Source: Bacillus sp. FJAT-27445 | GTDB taxonomy: Bacteria > Bacillota > Bacilli > Bacillales > Cytobacillaceae | Reading direction: 5' to 3' | Assembly: GCF_001510665.1 (NCBI RefSeq) | Contig: NZ_LMTI01000002.1 | Span: forward strand, 156,328-220,327 | DNA: 64,000 nucleotides | In this document: positions 8,306-16,807 of the stretch, one piece after another | Position numbering within the stretch: position 1 is the stretch's first letter | How the letters are laid out: every line of letters begins with the position of its first letter | Made by a program: the position numbers and the translations under genes | The notes under the pieces: generated by a model | What the model was told of the DNA's origin: nothing | What the model saw: only the letters and a program-made list of their open reading frames with translations | The model's database searches: none

Positions 8306-8947
8306 TCAATTGATTTTGTTGGCAATTGCCTTCATGAATCCCGGAGATAAATACGCTTCCATTCCTGATGCGAGCGCAAGTAAAACGACTGCGGCAGCCA
8401 AGAATAATACATAGCGCCAAAAAATGGGTACGATTGGCTGGCTATATTTTTTCGTAAATTGCCTGCTGATCATTTTGAACGAAAATACAATTGAAACGGC
8501 AGCCATCACGATAAATACGGGAATAATGATGATATTTTGCGGAAGGATTGATACAAATGCGAACGCAAATCCTTTCCAGCCCATTTGGCTGACAAGGAAA
8601 CCCACTGTAAATCCGACGACCATCCCTTTAATAAAGAGCAGAATCAGGATGACCGGCAATCCGATTATCGAAATGCCAAGTACCCACATCAGCGCGATGA
8701 ATTTGCTGTTATGCAGGAGGCTCTGTAGGAAGAGTTCACTTGATGATTCGGTTTTTCCATTGGCAACTTGGCTGAAAAATTGTGACAAATAATAAAACAA
8801 AGCTTCTTTTTGCCCTAAGCTCATGCTATTGACAATTATGGCCCCAAAAATGACCCCCATCATAAAAAGGATCGAGACGAACAGAAAAACTGAGGAGTGC
8901 TCGCCCAAATATGCTGCTGCGACGGACTGGTTCATACGTTTTTTCAT
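8306..8947 (-). CDS. spoIIM: Stage II sporulation protein M
   Basis: This 213-aa integral membrane protein is part of the SpoIID-SpoIIM-SpoIIP machine that degrades peptidoglycan during engulfment. It has about five hydrophobic segments, among them FLFVSILFMMGVIFGAIIVN near the N-terminus and YVLFLAAAVVLLALASGM near the C-terminus. GGGGGA sits 6 nt upstream of the ATG. A mother-cell promoter precedes it. Confidence 0.95.
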   Translation of the reverse strand: MKKRMNQSVAAAYLGEHSSVFLFVSILFMMGVIFGAIIVNSMSLGQKEALFYYLSQFFSQVANGKTESSSELFLQSLLHNSKFIALMWVLGISIIGLPVILILLFIKGMVVGFTVGFLVSQMGWKGFAFAFVSILPQNIIIIPVFIVMAAVSIVFSFKMISRQFTKKYSQPIVPIFWRYVLFLAAAVVLLALASGMEAYLSPGFMKAIANKIN

Positions 8948-8977
8948 GGCATTTCCCCCTAAAAACCGGTTTATACC

Positions 8978-9005
8978 ATTGTATGCCTGTCCATTTTTGA
9001 TATGC
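8978..9005 (-). promoter_or_regulatory. Sigma-E promoter of spoIIM
   Basis: On the minus strand GCATATC (-35) is followed after 13 nt by CATACAAT (-10), close to the sigma-E pattern kmATAtT / CATACAnT. SpoIIM is a sigma-E product in B. subtilis. Confidence 0.75.
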
Positions 9006-9016
9006 CTTAAAGAGCC

Positions 9017-9060
9017 TTCATTCTACCTTTCCCTATGCTCTACCTTTCCCTATGCTCTAC
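9017..9060. repeat. Short direct repeat at the 3' end of the endonuclease Q-like gene
   Basis: The 17-bp unit TCTACCTTTCCCTATGC occurs twice in direct tandem and is followed by a third, imperfect start, TCTACTTTTCCGTAT. The array spans the stop codon at 9040, so copy-number change would alter the C-terminal residues (the protein ends VEHRER). Confidence 0.7.
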
Positions 9061-10212
9061 TTTTCCGTATTTCCCTCCTCCACCGGCTTTAAGGAGCAAT
9101 TTCCCTTCCCTTGCCTGAATAATCAGGCCCGCAATACGTGCGGGAATGACTTTTTCCATTACTTTTTGCGGGACCTCATGGAGGATGGCCATTTCTGTGC
9201 CGAAGTGCCACAGCAATTTTTCGAGCAGTTTCGGGCCCAATCCGGGAATAAACTCCAAAGGCACCTGATGAACGTATGGCGGCCGGTTTTCCGGTCCCTT
9301 GTCCGCGCTTGCCAGTTCGGATATCCGCTCAGAAACTCCCTTTACCGTTTTAACCGAGCCGCATTCCAGGCAAGGCTCCCCTTCTGCTTGCGCTGGGACC
9401 AGGCATTCCGCGCAAACCGTTCCATGGTATTTTCCAAGGAAGGGATCCAACCCGAAGTTAGCTGCTATTTTTCGGCCGCCTTCCCGTTTTAAAGCAAGGC
9501 CCAACTCTGTAAAGGATGGTTCGACCATTTCGATCACTTGGTACTCACGTGCAATTTTGGCCAGTGAATGGGCATCTGAATTTGTCAAAAACGGATAGCG
9601 GTGCAATTCCGCCAACCCATCTGCCATTGAAGTATTTGAGCTTAATCCAAGTTCGATGCCGTCAATTAACTCAGGATCGAACACTTCGGAAAGCGATTGA
9701 CGGACTCCTTTGCCGTAAAGGCTTTTGAACGGTGTAAAAACATGGGCGGGTATGAATAGACCTTGAAGCTCTTTTACCTTTTGCTGAAGCTCAAGTCCAC
9801 CCACGTAAATTCGCTGGGAACTGAGAGTAATATTTTTCATCCGTACCGAAAGCCAGGCGGAAAATTCCTTCATTACCTCAAGGCTCGGCATGAAACAAAG
9901 AACATGGATGGGGCCTTTGCACTTCTCATCGTAAATTTCAAGCTCAGAGCCCGGAATGACCGCCATTCCGCCATAAAGCAGTCCGCCGCCGGCCTGTTCG
10001 GCCATTTCCCCTTCAGCAATTAAGCTTTCCATTTCCGCAATCACTTCAGGTGAATGGCAGTCGATGATGCCAATCATATCAAGGCCTTTTTCATTCCTGG
10101 CATGGCTGATGATGTTTGAAAAGGTCAGCGATTTTGCCCCAGTAATTTTAACAGGCCTTCCGCTTCTTGTCCGGCCGATGTGGATATGCAAATCCGTGAA
10201 GTAGCGTGCCAT
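9040..10212 (-). CDS. Endonuclease Q-like PHP-domain protein (YqxK type)
   Basis: This 390-aa protein starts with a PHP phosphoesterase domain: YFTDLHIHIGR, a mid-domain GIIDCHSPEV, and SDAHSL near 230 give the metal-binding His/Asp set. A zinc-finger-like CAEC plus CLEC pair follows at about 290-315. A helix-hairpin-helix-like segment (FIPGLGPKLLEKLLWHFG) lies near 340. This matches the EndoQ family, which nicks DNA 5' of deaminated bases and was described in Thermococcales and some Bacillus. B. subtilis YqxK occupies the same locus. The ATG shares a base with the nudF stop (TAATG), and NudF also removes damaged nucleotides. Confidence 0.8.
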   Translation of the reverse strand: MARYFTDLHIHIGRTRSGRPVKITGAKSLTFSNIISHARNEKGLDMIGIIDCHSPEVIAEMESLIAEGEMAEQAGGGLLYGGMAVIPGSELEIYDEKCKGPIHVLCFMPSLEVMKEFSAWLSVRMKNITLSSQRIYVGGLELQQKVKELQGLFIPAHVFTPFKSLYGKGVRQSLSEVFDPELIDGIELGLSSNTSMADGLAELHRYPFLTNSDAHSLAKIAREYQVIEMVEPSFTELGLALKREGGRKIAANFGLDPFLGKYHGTVCAECLVPAQAEGEPCLECGSVKTVKGVSERISELASADKGPENRPPYVHQVPLEFIPGLGPKLLEKLLWHFGTEMAILHEVPQKVMEKVIPARIAGLIIQAREGKLLLKAGGGGKYGKVEHRER

Positions 10213-10763
10213 TATTTCTTCAAGGCCTCCTGCAGCTGTAGGTATTGAATGGCATAAGCCGTCTTTGCGTCATAAATTTTCTTTTCTTTCACATATTTGA
10301 GCGCTTCATCAAGGGAAATCTCCTCAACGTTCACAAACTCATCTTCATCGAGGCCGGCCGCCCCCTGCTTTTGTGAAAGCCCTTTTGCCAAATAAAGATG
10401 AATGATTTCATCCGCAAATCCTGGCGAGGTATAGAAGGAAATAAGCCATTCCAGTTCCTTGCACTCGTACCCCGTTTCCTCTTCCAGCTCACGGCGCGCG
10501 CATTCAGCAGGGTCTTCACCTTTCTCAAGCTTTCCCGCAGGTATTTCCACAATCGTCCTTTCCATGGCTTTCCGATACTGCTCTACAAGGACGATTTTAT
10601 TCTCATCTGTTACCGCAAGGACCGCAACCGCCCCAGGATGCTTGACGATTTCCCGTTTTGACGTTTTGCCATTAGGCAACTCTACATCATCGACCCGTAA
10701 AGAGATGATTTTGCCGTTAAAAATTTCTTTGCTGCTGATTGTTTTTTCCTCAAGTCCGCCCAT
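10212..10763 (-). CDS. nudF: ADP-ribose pyrophosphatase
   Basis: This 183-aa Nudix hydrolase cleaves ADP-ribose to AMP and ribose-5-phosphate. The Nudix box GX5EX7REUXEEXGU is complete, running from GKLEKGEDPAECARRELEEE into TGYE at about residues 83-105. ATG 10763 (MGGLEEKT) is preferred because AGGAGT lies 7 nt upstream and it matches B. subtilis NudF. It is transcribed divergently from mciZ and overlaps the endonuclease Q-like gene by one base. Confidence 0.94.
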   Translation of the reverse strand: MGGLEEKTISSKEIFNGKIISLRVDDVELPNGKTSKREIVKHPGAVAVLAVTDENKIVLVEQYRKAMERTIVEIPAGKLEKGEDPAECARRELEEETGYECKELEWLISFYTSPGFADEIIHLYLAKGLSQKQGAAGLDEDEFVNVEEISLDEALKYVKEKKIYDAKTAYAIQYLQLQEALKK

Positions 10764-10836
10764 CCAAAGCACTCCTGTTCTATTCCCATTTTATTGTTCA
10801 TACATTTTATCATACTTTAACAGGGGGAGTTTACTC

Positions 10837-10983
10837 ATGAAAGCTTACATATATGCGAATGGATTTGTCCTTACAGGGAAGGCTTCCGAAATCCGCTATA
10901 TTTTAAAGGAGTGCGGAACAGTACACATGACTGTAGCCGACTTGGTTAAATCTCAGTTGGAGAAGCACGCGAGTTGCCGTTGA
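10837..10983 (+). CDS. mciZ: MciZ, mother-cell inhibitor of FtsZ
   Basis: This 48-aa peptide has GGGGGAG 8 nt upstream of its ATG. It shares with B. subtilis MciZ (40 aa) the signature GFVLTGKASEIRYILKECG, compare GVVLVGKAWEIRAKLKEYG, and the same position between nudF and yqkF. MciZ binds the C-terminal subdomain of FtsZ and blocks filament growth in the mother cell during sporulation. CATACTTT and CATACATT in the upstream region resemble sigma-E -10 boxes. The C-terminus is longer than in B. subtilis and carries two cysteines in total. Confidence 0.88.
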   Translation: MKAYIYANGFVLTGKASEIRYILKECGTVHMTVADLVKSQLEKHASCR

Positions 10984-11028
10984 TTCCCCCCTTTGGGTAG
11001 AATAGGACCCATAAAGGAGTGGATGGCA

Positions 11029-11937
11029 ATGAGGATGAAGAATCTTGGTAACTCCGATTTGTCTGTAAGTGTGCTCGGGCTCGGCTGTATGTCGCTCGGT
11101 ACAGATTTGGACAAGGCCCGTTCAATCATCGACGCGGCATTGGATGAAGGCATTAATTACTTTGATACAGCGGACCTTTACGATTTTGGAGAAAATGAAA
11201 AAATCGTCGGTGAATGCCTGAAGGGGCGCCGCGATAAAGTTATCCTCGCCACAAAAGCGGGCAACCGCTGGAGCGAAGATAAAACCGGGTGGAGCTGGGA
11301 TCCGTCTAAAAAGCATATTAAAGAAGCTGTCAAAGGGAGCCTTAAGCGGTTGCAGACTGATTATCTTGATTTGTACCAGCTGCACGGGGGGACGATTGAC
11401 GACCCAATCGACGAGACGATTGAAGCGTTCGAGGAATTGAAAGCGGAAGGCTTGATTCGTTATTACGGCATTTCCTCCATCCGGCCAAACGTGATCCAGG
11501 AATATGTGAAAAAGTCGGGGATTGTTTCCGTAATGGTGCAATACAGCATGCTCGACAGGCGTCCTGAAGAAGATATCCTCCCCGTCCTGGAAAGGGAGGG
11601 AATCAGCGCCGTCACCAGGGGGCCGGTTGCCAAGGGGCTTTTATCCGAAAAAATGCTCGAAAAGGCATCCTCGAAAGGTTACCTCGATTACAGCTATAAT
11701 GAACTTGTGAGGATTCTGCCTCATTTAAAAGAACTATTTGCTTCCCGCCCGCTAGAGGAAGCCGCAGTCCAATACAACCTGGCGCACCCGGCAGTAGCCG
11801 CGGTGGTTGCTGGCGCAAGCAGCATCGAGCAGGTCCGGAAAAACGCCCAGGCTGCTAGGAGACAGGCATTGTCGGATGAAGAAATCGGTTTGATCAGAGA
11901 ATTAACAAAAGCGAATGTGTATTCGGAGCACAGATAA
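11029..11937 (+). CDS. yqkF: Aldo/keto reductase YqkF
   Basis: This 302-aa NAD(P)H-dependent oxidoreductase has the TIM-barrel AKR signature. The catalytic tetrad is visible as Asp and Tyr in YFDTADLYDFGENE, Lys in ILATKAGNRW and His in YQLHGGT. The cofactor loop VAGASSIEQVRKN lies near the C-terminus. ATG 11029 is chosen among three in-frame ATGs because AGGAG is 9 nt upstream. Its natural substrate is unknown. It is followed by a terminator. Confidence 0.9.
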   Translation: MRMKNLGNSDLSVSVLGLGCMSLGTDLDKARSIIDAALDEGINYFDTADLYDFGENEKIVGECLKGRRDKVILATKAGNRWSEDKTGWSWDPSKKHIKEAVKGSLKRLQTDYLDLYQLHGGTIDDPIDETIEAFEELKAEGLIRYYGISSIRPNVIQEYVKKSGIVSVMVQYSMLDRRPEEDILPVLEREGISAVTRGPVAKGLLSEKMLEKASSKGYLDYSYNELVRILPHLKELFASRPLEEAAVQYNLAHPAVAAVVAGASSIEQVRKNAQAARRQALSDEEIGLIRELTKANVYSEHR

Positions 11938-11942
11938 ACGGG

Positions 11943-11973
11943 GAGGCCTCCCTTATGGGGATGGCCTCTTTTT
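11943..11973 (+). terminator. Terminator of yqkF
   Basis: GAGGCC and GGCCTC form a stem around a 14-nt loop, followed by TTTTT. Confidence 0.7.
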
Positions 11974-12532
11974 AGGTGTTTTGGCTGCAAAGGCAGTGCG
12001 GGTCCCGGATGCCGGCCCAGTCCAATGATTCCTTTTCAATTGCAAATACTGTTTGTTCTTTATAGGCGATGTATGAGCTGATGTCTTCCGGGAACATCAC
12101 CGCTGCCATCTCCTTTACCTTTCCATACTCCGCGGCCCTTAAAGGATGCCGGCGCAAATATTCACGGAACACGAGGTGCCTCCTGATTTCCGGGCTGCCT
12201 TTTTCAAAAGCATGAAGGTGTACTAGCCTGTCCCCATTCGAATCATACTTAATGAAATAGCGGCGGCCGGAGATTCCTTTTTCGCCCCTCGCCTCATAGC
12301 CTGCCAAACGAAATATCTCTATTGCCCTATCAAAAATACTTAGCGATTCGGCCTCTGCCAAAATATCTATGATTGGCTTGGCGCTCAGCCCCGGCACCGA
12401 GGTGCTGCCGATATGATGAAATACCACATCGTCCGGCGCCATTGCTTCTATTAAAATTTCCGTTTCGCCCGAAAACCTTCTTGGCCATTCATTCGAATAG
12501 GGGACCACTTTGACTTTGCGTGGCGGCTTCAC
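11972..12532 (-). CDS. GrpB/UPF0157 nucleotidyltransferase-fold protein
   Basis: This 186-aa protein of the GrpB (UPF0157) family has a nucleotidyltransferase-like core. The diagnostic motif HHIGSTSVPGLSAKPIIDIL sits at about residues 40-60, followed by a GYEARGEKGISGRRYF segment and LHAFEKGSPEIRRHL. No substrate is established. The GTG start at 12532 overlaps the yqkE stop (GTGA), so the pair is translationally coupled. Confidence 0.85.
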   Translation of the reverse strand: MKPPRKVKVVPYSNEWPRRFSGETEILIEAMAPDDVVFHHIGSTSVPGLSAKPIIDILAEAESLSIFDRAIEIFRLAGYEARGEKGISGRRYFIKYDSNGDRLVHLHAFEKGSPEIRRHLVFREYLRRHPLRAAEYGKVKEMAAVMFPEDISSYIAYKEQTVFAIEKESLDWAGIRDPHCLCSQNT

Positions 12533-12783
12533 TGTTTAAATTCCTTCCAGTTCATGCCGCTTTCGTTCAAAAGCTCTTCAAAGCTTTTATTTTTTTCCTT
12601 TAGCCTGCGCTCCTCGCGTTTGCGTTTTTCTTCCTCTTCCGCTTTCCGCGCCTCCTCGGCTTTCAGTTCCTGTTGGCGGTTCTTCAGCTTGTTCACCAAA
12701 TCCTGGTTAAGCATATCCCCAAGTGTTAGCGGTTTGTCCTCTTTCGTTTGCTTCGCCTTTTGCGGCTGTTTTTTCTTTGCCAT
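12529..12783 (-). CDS. yqkE: YqkE-like charged coiled-coil protein (DUF3886)
   Basis: This 84-aa, very lysine- and glutamate-rich protein has a helical heptad-like centre (EEARKAEEEEKRKREERRLK) and a conserved-looking C-terminus SFEELLNESGMNWKEFKQ. It corresponds to B. subtilis YqkE; function is unknown. It is the first gene of a two-gene unit with the GrpB-like protein. Confidence 0.85.
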   Translation of the reverse strand: MAKKKQPQKAKQTKEDKPLTLGDMLNQDLVNKLKNRQQELKAEEARKAEEEEKRKREERRLKEKNKSFEELLNESGMNWKEFKQ

Positions 12784-12846
12784 CGATCATCTCTCCTCTA
12801 AGCAGATAGTCCCATTATACTACATTTTTTAGGAACAAAATGCGCA

Positions 12847-13013
12847 AGCGCCTTGGTCAGCCCCGACCAGATTAAGACGGGGCCCGCAGGATGGGCCTGC
12901 CCTCCGGAGGGAACCGGCTTAAGACCTCGAGGGGCTAGGCGCTCCTCGAAAAAGCTAACGCTTTTTCTTCGTGCGAGGCTTATGCTTCCGAAGCTTATTC
13001 TAGTGGAGCTGGA
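12847..13013. repeat. Intergenic repeat with an internal interruption
   Basis: The 12784-13117 gap holds no gene. AGCGCCTTGGTCAGCCCC (from 12847) and GACCTCGAGGGGCTAGGCGC (to 12943) are the same paired blocks as in the repeat nested at 257-380, with a different, GC-rich centre. About 60 bp (12944-13003) then separate GGCGCT from GGAGCTGGA, which are nearly adjacent in the other copy. That spacer has its own inverted repeat, CCTCGAAAAAGC with GCTTTTT and CGAGG. Confidence 0.65.
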
Positions 13014-13074
13014 TTACAAAAACTTATTTCGAGTTCTCCACAATGTTCTATTTTATAGTTTTGTTAGCAGACAC

Positions 13075-13109
13075 AAAAAGGCGGAAGCGCCCTCAACCTC
13101 GCCTCCGCC
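13075..13109 (-). terminator. Terminator of the thiolase/CoA-transferase operon
   Basis: On the minus strand GGCGGAGGCG and CGCTTCCGCC form a GC-rich stem followed by TTTTTG. Confidence 0.75.
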
Positions 13110-13117
13110 AGTCTTTA

Positions 13118-13786
13118 TTAAAATGAGTTAAGCACAACATCCCCGCTTGTATCAAGGTTTGCCTCAGTGGAATTAACCACATCTTCAATGCTGTAGCCCT
13201 CGGCCACTTCAACAAGCTTCAGGCCTGAATCGGTCACGTCCATGACAGCCCGTTCGGTAATGATCCGGGTAACAACCCCTTTACCAGTCAGAGGCAGGGT
13301 ACATTCCTTAAGGACCTTGGACTCGCCTTTTTTATTTGTGTGTTCCATAATGACGATGATTTTCCTTGCTCCGTGGACAAGGTCCATCGCTCCGCCCATA
13401 CCCTTGATCATTTTGCCGGGAATCATCCAGTTGGCAAGGTCCCCATTTTCGGAAACCTCCATCCCGCCGAGAATTGCGATATCGACATGGCCCCCTCGAA
13501 TCATTGCGAATGACTCGGCGCTGTCAAAATAGGCGGCACCGGAAATCGCCGTTACCGTTTCCTTGCCTGCATTGATCAGGTCGGCGTCCGCTTCTCCTTC
13601 AATCGGATAAGGCCCAATGCCCAGCAGCCCGTTTTCTGACTGGAGGACAACCTGCTTATTATCAGAAATATAGTTTGCTACAAGCGTTGGCATCCCAATT
13701 CCTAGATTCACATAGAAGCCATCCTGAATTTCGCGCTCTGCCCTTATTGCAATCGTTTCGCGTACATTTGCTTTATCGTTGGACAT
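13118..13786 (-). CDS. scoB: 3-oxoacid CoA-transferase, subunit B
   Basis: This 222-aa beta subunit of a family I CoA-transferase moves CoA from succinyl-CoA (or another acyl-CoA) to acetoacetate. It shows the N-terminal [15 protein letters not shown] and the catalytic-glutamate region [14 protein letters not shown], plus [20 protein letters not shown] further on. GGAGA lies 8 nt upstream of the ATG. It follows the alpha subunit by 17 nt in a thiolase-scoA-scoB operon. Confidence 0.93.
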   Translation of the reverse strand: MSNDKANVRETIAIRAEREIQDGFYVNLGIGMPTLVANYISDNKQVVLQSENGLLGIGPYPIEGEADADLINAGKETVTAISGAAYFDSAESFAMIRGGHVDIAILGGMEVSENGDLANWMIPGKMIKGMGGAMDLVHGARKIIVIMEHTNKKGESKVLKECTLPLTGKGVVTRIITERAVMDVTDSGLKLVEVAEGYSIEDVVNSTEANLDTSGDVVLNSF

Positions 13787-13803
13787 ACGTGTCTCTCCTT
13801 CCC

Positions 13804-14493
13804 TTATTTCCTGACTGTCAGCCGCTCAATCCGCTTTTCCTGGTCACCCTGGATAATCGCCTGCACATAAATGCTTGGCGTGTGGATCGAATTCGGGTCA
13901 AGTTCCCCGATTTCGACCAGGTTCTCGACTTCCGCAATTGTCACCTTTCCAGCCGCGGCAATCATCGGATTGAAGTTCCTGGCTGTTTTCCTGTAAACAA
14001 GGTTCCCCATTTTATCGCCCTTCCAGGCCCTGACCAGGCTGAAATCGGCAACAAGTGCTTCCTCAAGCAAATATTCCTTGCCATTGAATACCCGTATTTC
14101 CTTGCCATCCGCAATCGGGGTTCCAACCCCCGCAGGCGTATAAAACGCGGGAATCCCCGCTCCCCCTGCCCGGATTTTCTCCGCAAGTGACCCCTGCGGC
14201 AGCAATTCCACTTCCAGCTCGCCAGCCAGTACCTGCCGCTCAAATTCCTTGTTTTCACCGACATACGAGCCGACCATTTTTTTGATTTGCCTGTTTTGTA
14301 AAAGAAGGCCAAGGCCCCATTCGTCAATTCCGCAATTGTTGGAGATAACCGTTAAATCTTTTACACCCTTGTCTACGAGTGCGAGAATCAGGTTTTCCGG
14401 TATTCCGCAAAGCCCGAACCCGCCAACCATCAGAGTGGCTCCATCCTGGATATCCGCTACAGCTTCCTGAAACGAATTACAAATCCTTTTCAT
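13804..14493 (-). CDS. scoA: 3-oxoacid CoA-transferase, subunit A
   Basis: This 229-aa alpha subunit shows the CoA-binding glycine loop [15 protein letters not shown] near residue 25 and the [13 protein letters not shown] segment. [20 protein letters not shown] at about 115-135 is typical of acetoacetate-type transferases. ATG 14493 (MKRICNSF) is chosen because AAAGGAG is 8 nt upstream; an upstream in-frame codon at 14517 has no such site. Confidence 0.93.
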   Translation of the reverse strand: MKRICNSFQEAVADIQDGATLMVGGFGLCGIPENLILALVDKGVKDLTVISNNCGIDEWGLGLLLQNRQIKKMVGSYVGENKEFERQVLAGELEVELLPQGSLAEKIRAGGAGIPAFYTPAGVGTPIADGKEIRVFNGKEYLLEEALVADFSLVRAWKGDKMGNLVYRKTARNFNPMIAAAGKVTIAEVENLVEIGELDPNSIHTPSIYVQAIIQGDQEKRIERLTVRK

Positions 14494-14520
14494 AAAAATT
14501 CTCCTTTCCTCCGGCAAAAA

Positions 14521-15708
14521 TTAAACAAGTTCTACTACGGTCGCTACGCCCTGGCCCCCGCCAATGCATAGCGTCGCCAGGCCTTTCTTCGCGCCGCGGC
14601 GTTTCATTTCATGGATGAGAGTTACAAGGATCCTTGCTCCGCTCGCGCCAATCGGATGGCCGAGCGCAATCGCCCCGCCGTTCACATTGACCTTTGCGGA
14701 ATCGAATTCCAGATCGCGGCTGACGGCCAGCGACTGAGCGGCAAACGCTTCATTCGCCTCAATCAGATCGATTTCTTCCATGGAGATATCCGCTTTTCTT
14801 AGCGCCTTCCTCACCGCCTCGACAGGGCCGATTCCCATCACGCTCGGATCGACGCCGGCAGTGCCGTTCCCTTTAATCGCCACAAGCGGCTTGATGCCCA
14901 GTTCCTCCGCCTTCGCCCTGTTCATCACGATCACAACCGCTGCCCCGTCATTGATTCCCGATGCATTTCCCGCTGTCACGCTGCCTTCTTTTTTAAAAGC
15001 TGCGCGGAGACCGCCGAGTTTTTCCGCTGTTGTCCCTTTTTTCGGGTATTCATCCGTATCAAAAATAATCGGCTCGCCCTTCCTCTGCGGAATATGTATC
15101 GGAACTATCTCGTCCTTGAACTTTCCTTCCTCAATCGCGTGGGCCGCTTTTTCCTGGCTTGCTGCGGCAAACGAATCTTGTTCCTGGCGGGTCAATCCGT
15201 ACCGGTCGCAAAGGTTCTCTGCGGTAATGCCCATATGATAATCATTGAATGCGCACCAGAGCCCGTCGCTGACCATGCTGTCAACGAGTTTTTGGTCGCC
15301 CATTTTGAAGCCGTCCCTAGCATTTTTCAAAAGATAGGGTGCCTGGCTCATATTTTCCATCCCGCCGGCCACGACGATTTCTGCATCGCCAGCAATAATT
15401 GCCTGTGCGGCAAGTTGAACCGCCTTTAATCCGGAGCCACATACCTTGTTAATCGTCATAGAGGAAGCGCTTTCAGAAATACCTGCCTTAATGGCTGCCT
15501 GGCGCGCCGGATTTTGGCCAAGACCTGCCTGCAGAACATTGCCGAGTATAACTTCATCTACCTGCTCCGGCTTTAGCCCTGCCTGCAAAAGCGCGCCTTT
15601 AATGGCTTGCGCCCCAAGTTCGGGAGCCGGAATCCCTTTTAGGGTTCCATTAAAGCTTCCGATTGCCGTTCTAGCGGCTGCAACGATGACTACTTCTGTC
15701 CGTTCCAT
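14521..15708 (-). CDS. Acetyl-CoA C-acetyltransferase (thiolase)
   Basis: This 395-aa biosynthetic/degradative thiolase has all three catalytic motifs: nucleophilic Cys in [12 protein letters not shown] (about residue 90), the His region [18 protein letters not shown] (about 350), and the second Cys in [10 protein letters not shown] (about 380). It condenses or cleaves acetoacetyl-CoA. ATG 15708 (MERTEVV) fits the family; the frame remains open upstream to 15819 but would run into the divergent hmgL promoter. It heads the operon with scoA and scoB, completing conversion of acetoacetate to two acetyl-CoA. Confidence 0.94.
   Translation of the reverse strand: MERTEVVIVAAARTAIGSFNGTLKGIPAPELGAQAIKGALLQAGLKPEQVDEVILGNVLQAGLGQNPARQAAIKAGISESASSMTINKVCGSGLKAVQLAAQAIIAGDAEIVVAGGMENMSQAPYLLKNARDGFKMGDQKLVDSMVSDGLWCAFNDYHMGITAENLCDRYGLTRQEQDSFAAASQEKAAHAIEEGKFKDEIVPIHIPQRKGEPIIFDTDEYPKKGTTAEKLGGLRAAFKKEGSVTAGNASGINDGAAVVIVMNRAKAEELGIKPLVAIKGNGTAGVDPSVMGIGPVEAVRKALRKADISMEEIDLIEANEAFAAQSLAVSRDLEFDSAKVNVNGGAIALGHPIGASGARILVTLIHEMKRRGAKKGLATLCIGGGQGVATVVELV
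15462..15475 (-). promoter_or_regulatory. Candidate CcpA (cre) site inside the thiolase gene
   Basis: On the minus strand TGAAAGCGCTTCCT differs from the cre pattern TGnAAnCGnWnnCA only at the last base. It lies about 235 bp inside the first gene of the operon, where a roadblock could act. One 14-mer can occur by chance. Confidence 0.35.
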
Positions 15709-15796
15709 TTCATTGCCCCTTCCCACAATGTTTTCATTACCTATTTCTCGTTGAGTGTGCGAAAATCCTTTCAATTTGTCAAAATTAATCCGCAAC

Positions 15797-15826
15797 TTGC
15801 ATTTTTTAAAAAATTCCACTTACAAT
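15797..15826 (+). promoter_or_regulatory. Candidate sigma-A promoter of hmgL
   Basis: TTGCAT (15797-15802) is followed after 18 nt by TACAAT (15821-15826), 24 bp before the hmgL ATG. Confidence 0.6.
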
Positions 15827-15850
15827 GAGTATGAATGGAGGGGGAGTTTT

Positions 15851-16753
15851 ATGGCAATTAAATTGCCTCAAAACGCAACAATTATTGAAGTTGGCCCAAG
15901 AGATGGGCTGCAGAACGAAAAAGGCTTTGTACCGACAGAAATCAAGATGCAATTCATCCAAGCGCTACGTGCCGCCGGAATCCGTGAAATGGAGCTAACC
16001 TCGTTCGTTTCGCCGAAATGGGTGCCGCAAATGGCCGATGCGGTTGAAATTGTAAGCGCTTGCGCTGATACGCCTGGGCGCTCTATTGTCCTCGCGCCGA
16101 ATAAAAAAGGAATTGACCGCGCCCAGGAAACCAGGTGCAAAGCGGTGGCCGTTTTCGTCGGCGTCAGCAATACGTTCAACAAGAAAAATATTAATAAGAC
16201 TACAGCCGAAAGCATGGAGGAACTTCGCCCGCTTATCGCTGATTTAAAGGCGAAAGGCTATTTTATAAGGGCCTGCATTTCGACTGCTTGGCATTGCCCT
16301 TATGAAGGTAAAATTTCCGAGGCGGATACACTTAGGCTGTGCACCGATTTTGCAGAAGCTGGCGTTGACGAACTGAGTGTCGCCGATACAATCGGCATGG
16401 CCGTGCCAACGGAGGCCTATTCCCTTTTTTTACAACTGAAAGCGGCCCTTCCAGGAATCTTGCTTACCGGTCATTTCCATGACACCCGGAAGCTTGCTCT
16501 TGCCAATATCCTTGCTTCCATGCAGGCCGGGATCGACCGTTTTGATACTTCAGCAGGCGGTTTGGGCGGCTGTCCTTTCGCACCAGGGGCGACAGGAAAC
16601 GTTGCCACTGAGGATGTTGTGTACATGCTTGAACGGATGGGCATTGAAACCGGCATTTCGCTTAAACATTTGATGGATGCGGTTGAAATCGTCCGCCCGC
16701 ACATAAGCAGGCCGATTGAGAGCACATTCTACAAAATGCATACCGGTGCATAA
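15851..16753 (+). CDS. Hydroxymethylglutaryl-CoA lyase
   Basis: This 300-aa TIM-barrel aldolase splits HMG-CoA into acetoacetate and acetyl-CoA, the last step of leucine breakdown. It has the N-terminal EVGPRDGLQNEKGFVPTEIK (catalytic Arg/Asp), metal-binding HFHDTRKLALAN and the C-terminal cysteine loop GGLGGCPFAPGATGNVATED. ATG 15851 follows a strong GGAGGGGGAG. It is divergent from the thiolase operon, whose enzymes consume its acetoacetate. The B. subtilis counterpart is YngG. Confidence 0.94.
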   Translation: MAIKLPQNATIIEVGPRDGLQNEKGFVPTEIKMQFIQALRAAGIREMELTSFVSPKWVPQMADAVEIVSACADTPGRSIVLAPNKKGIDRAQETRCKAVAVFVGVSNTFNKKNINKTTAESMEELRPLIADLKAKGYFIRACISTAWHCPYEGKISEADTLRLCTDFAEAGVDELSVADTIGMAVPTEAYSLFLQLKAALPGILLTGHFHDTRKLALANILASMQAGIDRFDTSAGGLGGCPFAPGATGNVATEDVVYMLERMGIETGISLKHLMDAVEIVRPHISRPIESTFYKMHTGA

Positions 16754-16807
16754 GTTTCCTTTCCGTGTTCATCTTATTACTAATAGGATTGAAGGGAGTT
16801 ATGCACA

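Noticed and set aside
12784-13117. Possible small plus-strand gene in the repeat gap
   Set aside because: The open frames there are made of repeat sequence and have no ribosome site.
13675-14190. Long plus-strand open frames opposite scoA and scoB
   Set aside because: They are antisense to genes with intact catalytic motifs, lack ribosome sites and have no family features.
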